Positions 59,261 to 64,000 of a stretch of DNA of 64,000 nucleotides are shown here, piece by piece. The translations under genes were made by a program, and so were the position numbers. Source of the DNA: Blastococcus sp. CPCC 205250 (lineage in GTDB: Bacteria; Actinomycetota; Actinomycetes; Mycobacteriales; Geodermatophilaceae); assembly GCF_019799925.1 (NCBI RefSeq), contig NZ_JABGCG010000014.1, positions 1-64,000 of the forward strand, read 5' to 3'. The stretch's first letter is position 1. The number at the start of each line of letters is the position of its first letter. The notes under the pieces are model-generated. The model was not told the DNA's origin and did no database searches. It saw nothing but the letters and a program-made list of their open reading frames with translations.

Positions 59261-59433
59261 GGCGCCGCTCCTCTCCGTCGGGCGGCACCCCGGCGGCACC
59301 GCCGCGTGCTCCAGGGTCCTCGTCTCGGTCCACGGCGAGAAGAGGACGCGCGGCGGCGTTGCACGTGCCTGCGTACCGGGCGCGCCTGTGCCCCGCGGCC
59401 GGCTGGGCTGCGGGTGGCGGCTGCATGGCGTGG

Positions 59434-60651
59434 TCAGGTGCGCAGCGGTGCGGCGACGATGATCCGGGTGCCGTCGGGGCGGTACGTGTGCCAGCGCTGT
59501 CCGGGTGGTGCGGTGTCGTCGCGTTCGATCCGGAAGCCGTGGTGGACCTTGGTGTGATGGCGTTCGCAGAGGAGCGCCGAGTTGTCCAGCGAGGTCTTCC
59601 CGCCGTGCGCCCACTCGACGAGGTGGTGCACGTCGCAGAACCAGCGGGGCGCCTCGCAGCCGGCGAACACGCATCGCTGGTCGCGCAGCTCGACGGCCTT
59701 GCGGATGTGTGCCGGGACGACCCGCTGGTCGCGGCCGACGTCGATGGGCAGCCCTTCGGGGTCGAGCAGGATCCGGGTGACGCTGGCGTCGCAGGCCTGC
59801 CAGCGAGCCCGGGCCGCGGAGATGGTCGCCCCCAGCCCCGTGGTGGCCGCACCCGGACTGGTGGCGGGGTCGACCAGGTCCTGCACGCCGATGGTGACGA
59901 TGACGTGCGGCTTGACCGTGCGCAGCACCGGGAGGTCACCGGTGGTGAGAGCGAGGTCGGCCAGCTGCACCAGCGCGTCCCCGCCGCGCTGAGCACGCGA
60001 GCGCACATCCCCAGCGCACCGGCCCGCCGCCGAGATCGACTCCAGCGCCGTGGCGACCTTCTGCCCACCGACCGCATCGAGGCTGCCGCCGATCGTCCAG
60101 GTCCCGTCGGGGTGCTGCACCAGGGTGAGCGCCCGCTCCTCGGTCGGGTCGGGTTCAGGGCCGTCGGGGTCGAGCTTGGCCAGGTACTCACCCACCGCCC
60201 GCTGCAGGTCCCGATGGGTGCCCCGACGGGCGAGCTCGACCAGCGCGGCCTCCACCGCAACCACGTCTATGCCCTGCGCGTGGGCCAGCTCGAGGTTGGC
60301 GGGCTTGGCGATCTCGGCGATCAGCTGGACCTGATCCGTGCCCAGGATGCCGTCCGTGAAGGCCTCCTCGGTGGCCGGCAGGTGTTCCAGCATCCGGCCG
60401 TGCGCGACGAGGTCCTTGGCCAGGGAGCCGGCGACCCGCACATGTCCGCGCAGCCAGGACTGCATCGTCTTCGCGCCGTCGTGCTCGCAGGCGGTGCGGA
60501 CGTCCGCGCGGCGGGTCACCCGGGTGGCATGGGCGGCGAGCCGATTCGCGGCGACGAGCACCTCACGTAGGTGCTCGAGCAGCACCCCGTCGGAGAACTC
60601 GTCGAGGTCCACGGTGGCCAGTGCGTCCAGCGCTGACTGCAGCTCGCCCAC
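59434..60651 (-). CDS. DUF222/13E12-type HNH endonuclease-like protein
   Basis: A 405-residue protein of the actinobacterial 13E12 repeat family. The N-terminal DUF222 helical domain (VLVAANRLAAHATRVTRRADV, MQSWLRGHVRVAG) is followed by an HNH domain: CVFAGCEAPRWFCDVHHLVEW, GGKTSLDNSALLCERHH. Metal Cys and the HNH His/Asn are in place. GTG at 60651 has AGGAGG upstream. A perfect actinobacterial SOS box lies 18 bases before the start, so it is DNA-damage induced. The role in repair or DNA mobility is not settled for the family. Confidence 0.93.
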   Translation of the reverse strand: MGELQSALDALATVDLDEFSDGVLLEHLREVLVAANRLAAHATRVTRRADVRTACEHDGAKTMQSWLRGHVRVAGSLAKDLVAHGRMLEHLPATEEAFTDGILGTDQVQLIAEIAKPANLELAHAQGIDVVAVEAALVELARRGTHRDLQRAVGEYLAKLDPDGPEPDPTEERALTLVQHPDGTWTIGGSLDAVGGQKVATALESISAAGRCAGDVRSRAQRGGDALVQLADLALTTGDLPVLRTVKPHVIVTIGVQDLVDPATSPGAATTGLGATISAARARWQACDASVTRILLDPEGLPIDVGRDQRVVPAHIRKAVELRDQRCVFAGCEAPRWFCDVHHLVEWAHGGKTSLDNSALLCERHHTKVHHGFRIERDDTAPPGQRWHTYRPDGTRIIVAAPLRT

Positions 60652-60668
60652 GACCCCTCCTGACCCAT

Positions 60669-60684
60669 TCGAACGTGTGTTCGA
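60669..60684. promoter_or_regulatory. LexA SOS box
   Basis: TCGAACGTGTGTTCGA fits the actinobacterial consensus TCGAAC-N4-GTTCGA exactly. TATCCT on the minus strand at 60684-60689 could be the -10 element, so LexA would cover the start of transcription of the HNH gene. Confidence 0.9.
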
Positions 60685-61050
60685 GGATACCGGAGCGGCG
60701 TGTGAGCAGCGAGGCGTATCCCCAGCTCAGCGGCTTGTCCACAGTTTCTCTGCCCGACCTTGACGTGTGGCTTCGAGCAGCCCGATCGGCCGGCTCGGAC
60801 GTCGTCTTCCGGTCGACGTGCCCGATCGGAGGACACCTGCCAGGAGTGCACGGCTGCCGGAGGAGCTGGGCAGCTCGATGAGGCACGCGCGGGGCCCCGA
60901 GGTGGCGCACGGCCGGCTCCAGCTGGCTCGCCACCGCCAGCCCGGGGACGACGGCGACCTCGGGGACGCCGGGCCGCGCCGCGCCGACCGTGCGACTGCG
61001 CAGAACGCCCCAGCGAGTGGGGCGGTGCCGGTCGACGGCCGGCGGCACGG
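60685..61050. other. Intergenic region without a recognisable gene
   Basis: 366 bases between the HNH gene promoter and the convergent-side end of the DUF1330 gene. Only shadow frames with poor composition are found, and no RNA or repeat is seen. Confidence 0.55.
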
Positions 61051-61413
61051 CTACCAGGCGGTGGTGGGCTGGAGGACGGCCTCGGTGAGCGCCTGGGTGC
61101 GGAAGTACGTGAACTGCTGGTACTCGGGGTCGGCGACCATCTTGCTGAACGCCTCGCGGCTCGGGTAGCGGACCAGCAGGACGGCGTCCCAGGCCTGGCC
61201 CTCCTCGGCGACGAGCGGGGTCGTGCCGTTGCCGACGTAGACGACCTCGCCGCCGTAGCGGGGGAGGAAGGTCTCGCGGATCGCCCTCGAGTACTGCTCG
61301 TAGGACTCCCGGCCGCCCTCGGCGAAGCGGAGCAGGTTGAGCATGACGACGGGTCCGCCGGGGTCCTCGGCGAGGAAACGCTTGAGGTCGGCGCCGCGCG
61401 GGTCGATGGCCAT
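61051..61413 (-). CDS. DUF1330 family protein
   Basis: A 120-residue dimeric alpha-beta-barrel protein. PVVMLNLLRFAEGG, YEQYSRAIRETFLPRYGGEVVYVG, WDAVLLVRYPSREAFSKMVADPEYQ are diagnostic. Function unknown. ATG at 61413 is preceded closely by GGAGG. Confidence 0.9.
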   Translation of the reverse strand: MAIDPRGADLKRFLAEDPGGPVVMLNLLRFAEGGRESYEQYSRAIRETFLPRYGGEVVYVGNGTTPLVAEEGQAWDAVLLVRYPSREAFSKMVADPEYQQFTYFRTQALTEAVLQPTTAW

Positions 61414-61498
61414 GCCTCCGGACGCTAGCGGTGGCCCCGCCTGGCTGTTCCTGTGGACGAGCCGCCGGGCCGGCCGACCGCCGTCCTAGCCTCGGGTC

Positions 61499-64000
61499 GT
61501 GCTCCCGGAGCTGACGCTCATCCTCGCCGAGGCGGTCCTCCGCCGGTCGGTCGGCGAGGACACGCTCCGTCGCGGCGCCGCCTACGCCCACGAGGGCCGG
61601 GTCTTCGACGTCGAGTACCGCGCCGCCGGGCGCGAGGTGCACGCCGACGTCGCCGGCAGCGGGGGCCTCCTCTACAAGCCCATGGCGCGGTACGACCGGT
61701 TCGCCGATCGGTGGCGGGGCGCGTGCAGCTGCCCGGTCGCCGTGGACTGCAAGCACGTGGCCGCCATGCTGGTGGCCGCCCGGGAGAACGGCGTGGGCGC
61801 TCCGGCTGACGCCCCGGCGCCCGCCGCCTCGGCCTCCTGGGAACGCGCGCTCGCCGACCTCGTGCCACAGGCGCCGGCGTTTCGGGCGCGGCCGATCGTG
61901 CCGCTGGGCCTGCAGTTCCAAGTGGACGACGGTCCGGGCCGGCCGGCGTCGGTGCGCCTGCAGCCGGTGGTGCCCGGCGCGCGGAGCAGGTGGGTGCGCA
62001 CCGGGGTGTCGTGGCGGAACCTGCCGTACGAGCACTCCGCCAACCGCGACCCGGCGCACGTCACGGCGCTGCTGGACGTCCAGCGCGCCTGCCGGGGTAA
62101 CGCCGACGGCCCCGGCTGGTCCTACGGCGCCGAGCCGCCGGTGCTGCTGGAGAAGGCCGGCCCCGGCCTGTGGCCGGCGCTGCGGCAGGCGGTGGACGAC
62201 GGCGTGAGCCTGCTGACCCGCCGGGGCGAGCCGGTGCGCCTCCTGACCGAGCCGGCCGAGCTCGTGGTCGAGGTGCGGGACGACGGCGGCGACCTGCGCG
62301 TGCAGACGGTCGCCGAGCTGGCCGACTCCCGCGTGCCGAGCGGAGCACTGATGCTGCTCGGCAGCCCGCCGCACGGCGCCGCGCTGGTGCCCGGCGGGAC
62401 GGACCTGCTCGGGGGCGTCGTCGCTGGGAGCGGGCTGACGCTCGTGCCGCTGCGGCGGGTGGCGCGGAGCGTCTCGGCGTTCGTGTCGGCCGGCGGCGTC
62501 CGGGTGCCGGCCGCTGACCGCGACCGGTTCCTGCGGACCTACTACCCGGCGCTGCGCCGGGCGCTGCCGGTCCGCTCGCCCGACGCGTCGGTGGAGCTGC
62601 CCGAGGTGCTGCCGCCGCGGCTGGGCGTGTCGGTCGAGCACGCTCCCGGGCACCGGCTCCGGCTCGATTGGTCGGTGCTGTACCGGACGGGGGAGGAGGT
62701 CCGGCGGCTGCCGCTGACCCGCGGCACCGGCGTCGTCGCGGACGCCGGACGCGATCCGGCCGCGGAGGACCGGCTGCTGCGCGCGCTGCCCCCGCCCCCG
62801 GAGCGGCTGGCGCGGCTGTGGCGGGGCAGCCCGGCGCGGCCGGTGCCGTCGACGGACCTGTCCGGCGTCGACGCCGCCGTCCTCACCGCCGAGTACCTGC
62901 CGCTGCTGGCGGCGGCCGGGGTGGAGGTCGAGCAGACGGGGGAGCCGCCGGACTACCGCCGGGCCGACGGCGCCCCGGTGGTGCGGGTGTCGGCCACCGA
63001 CGCCGCCGACGGCGACTGGTTCGACCTGGGCGTCACCGTGTCGGTCGACGGCGAGGAGATCCCCTTCTACCTGCTGTTCGCCGCGCTGGCGTCGGGGGAG
63101 GAGTACCTGCTGCTGCCCAGTGGCACGTGGGTCGACGTCCGCCGTCCGGAGCTGGACCGGCTGCGCGCGCTCATCGACGAGGCGCGGGCGCTGCAGGAGT
63201 CCGACCGGCCGGGGTCCTTGCGGATCACCCGCTACCAGGCCGGGCTGTGGGACGAGCTCGTCGAGCTGGGCGTGGTCGACGAGCAGAGCGAGCGGTGGGA
63301 GCGCGACGTCGGCCGGCTGCTGGAGGTGCAGCCCGCGGCGCCGCCACCAGCGCCGGCCTCGCTGGCCGCGCAGCTGAGGCCCTACCAGCTCGAGGGCTAC
63401 CAGTGGCTGGCGACGCTGTGGGACCTCGGCCTGGGCGGCGTGCTGGCCGACGACATGGGGCTGGGCAAGACGCTGCAGACGCTGGCGCTGCTGTGCCGGG
63501 CGCAGGAGGCGGGGGAGCTGACCGCGCCGGTGCTCGTGGTGGCGCCGACGAGCGTGGTGTCGAACTGGGCGCGGGAGGCGGAGCGGTTCGCGCCCGGGCT
63601 GCGGGTGGTCACGGTGACCGGTCGCCGGAAGGGGGCGCCCCTAGCTTCGGCGGTGGCGGGCGCGGACGTCGTCGTCACCTCGTACGCGCTGCTGCGGCTG
63701 GGCGAGGCCGACTTCCGGGAGCTGCCGTGGAGCGGGCTCGTGCTGGACGAGGCGCAGTTCGTGAAGAACCACCAGGCCAAGACGTACGCCGCCGCCCGCC
63801 GGCTGCCGGCGCGGTTCAAGCTGGCGATCACCGGCACGCCGGTGGAGAACGACCTGATGGACCTGTGGTCGATGCTGTCGATCGTCGCGCCGGGGCTGTT
63901 CCCACACCCGAAGCGGTTCACCGAGCAGTACCGGGTGCCGATCGAGCGCAACGGCGACCCGGAGCGGCTGGCCGCGCTGCGCCGCCGGATCGCGCCGCTG
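61499..64000 (+). CDS. SWIM zinc-finger SNF2 helicase (cut by window end)
   Basis: 834 codons are visible and the frame is open at the window end. An in-frame TAG at 61487 limits the start to GTG at 61499 or later. The N-terminal SWIM zinc finger is CSCPVAVDCKHVAAM near residue 80; a long helical/accessory region follows; the SNF2 ATPase starts near residue 625: motif I DDMGLGKT (Lys657), VVAPTSVVSNW, motif II DEAQ, motif III ITGTPVEN. The second RecA domain lies outside the window. These HepA-like ATPases translocate on nucleic acid and may help recycle RNA polymerase or remodel DNA-protein complexes. Confidence 0.93.
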   Translation, partial: MLPELTLILAEAVLRRSVGEDTLRRGAAYAHEGRVFDVEYRAAGREVHADVAGSGGLLYKPMARYDRFADRWRGACSCPVAVDCKHVAAMLVAARENGVGAPADAPAPAASASWERALADLVPQAPAFRARPIVPLGLQFQVDDGPGRPASVRLQPVVPGARSRWVRTGVSWRNLPYEHSANRDPAHVTALLDVQRACRGNADGPGWSYGAEPPVLLEKAGPGLWPALRQAVDDGVSLLTRRGEPVRLLTEPAELVVEVRDDGGDLRVQTVAELADSRVPSGALMLLGSPPHGAALVPGGTDLLGGVVAGSGLTLVPLRRVARSVSAFVSAGGVRVPAADRDRFLRTYYPALRRALPVRSPDASVELPEVLPPRLGVSVEHAPGHRLRLDWSVLYRTGEEVRRLPLTRGTGVVADAGRDPAAEDRLLRALPPPPERLARLWRGSPARPVPSTDLSGVDAAVLTAEYLPLLAAAGVEVEQTGEPPDYRRADGAPVVRVSATDAADGDWFDLGVTVSVDGEEIPFYLLFAALASGEEYLLLPSGTWVDVRRPELDRLRALIDEARALQESDRPGSLRITRYQAGLWDELVELGVVDEQSERWERDVGRLLEVQPAAPPPAPASLAAQLRPYQLEGYQWLATLWDLGLGGVLADDMGLGKTLQTLALLCRAQEAGELTAPVLVVAPTSVVSNWAREAERFAPGLRVVTVTGRRKGAPLASAVAGADVVVTSYALLRLGEADFRELPWSGLVLDEAQFVKNHQAKTYAAARRLPARFKLAITGTPVENDLMDLWSMLSIVAPGLFPHPKRFTEQYRVPIERNGDPERLAALRRRIAPL

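Noticed and set aside
60563..62653. 696-codon open frame on the minus strand
   Set aside because: It is antisense to the SNF2 gene and crosses the DUF1330 gene and the SOS box; no domain is recognisable.

Overview
The window is very GC-rich, gene-dense actinobacterial chromosome (many GTG and some TTG starts, frequent 4-base ATGA/GTGA gene overlaps, [3Fe-4S]-type ferredoxin for P450s, F420/LLM-type oxidoreductases, an actinobacterial SOS box). The style suits a soil or rock actinomycete such as the Geodermatophilaceae or a relative; the genus is an inference. I see no rRNA, tRNA, CRISPR array, insertion sequence or phage.

Layout. 1-1.9 kb: end of an acyl-CoA dehydrogenase pair. 1.9-7.1 kb: a gamma-glutamyltransferase with a polar amino-acid ABC transporter, divergent from a FadR-type GntR regulator, with two perfect TGGTCGGACCA operators between them. 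7.1-9.0 kb: TetR regulator divergent from a P450, with a TetR-like palindrome between. 9.2-30.9 kb: the core of the window, a large catabolic block. It holds an APC permease, a class I glutamine-amidotransferase-like protein, P450 / glutamine-synthetase-like ligase / P450, a MarR regulator, a peptidase-C26 hydrolase, a homoprotocatechuate-type meta-cleavage set (semialdehyde dehydrogenase, class III extradiol dioxygenase, FAH-fold isomerase/decarboxylase), a ferredoxin and ferredoxin reductase, an LLM monooxygenase, an SDR, a branched-chain-type ABC importer (with a permease-ATPase fusion), an amidohydrolase and an acetoacetate-decarboxylase-like enzyme. A second amidohydrolase follows (to 32.7 kb).

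The most interesting signal is a 16-bp inverted repeat, best copy CGTTCGGGCCCGAACG at 16949-16964, with 13-14/16 matches in front of the permease, the P450/ligase operon and its MarR gene, the ABC importer (tandem) and the decarboxylase. It joins the block into one probable MarR regulon. A reasonable hypothesis is a gamma-glutamylation-dependent pathway for an aromatic or cyclic amine: uptake, gamma-glutamyl capping, P450 oxidation with a shared ferredoxin/reductase, amide removal, then ring cleavage of a homoprotocatechuate-like catechol. The substrate is unknown.

32.7-46.4 kb: mixed housekeeping and orphan genes, including a 721-residue Val-Pro-Glu repeat protein with an LPTTG motif but no membrane anchor after it, a xi-class glutathionyl-hydroquinone-reductase-like protein, a lone EAL protein, and a four-gene overlapping operon of little-known proteins. 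46.5-48.3 kb: enoyl-CoA hydratase and an LLM oxidoreductase. 48.4-51.4 kb: a DUF4407 membrane protein and two proteins sharing a new-looking N-terminal C-x-H-G...C-x2-C motif. 51.5-55.6 kb: a tight acyl-CoA dehydrogenase/SDR/hydratase operon of steroid-side-chain or branched-acid type. 55.7-64 kb: membrane protein, lipoprotein, tryptophan 2,3-dioxygenase, a double-domain monooxygenase-like protein (paralogue of one at 33 kb), an SOS-controlled DUF222/HNH protein, DUF1330, and the start of a SWIM-SNF2 helicase cut by the window end.
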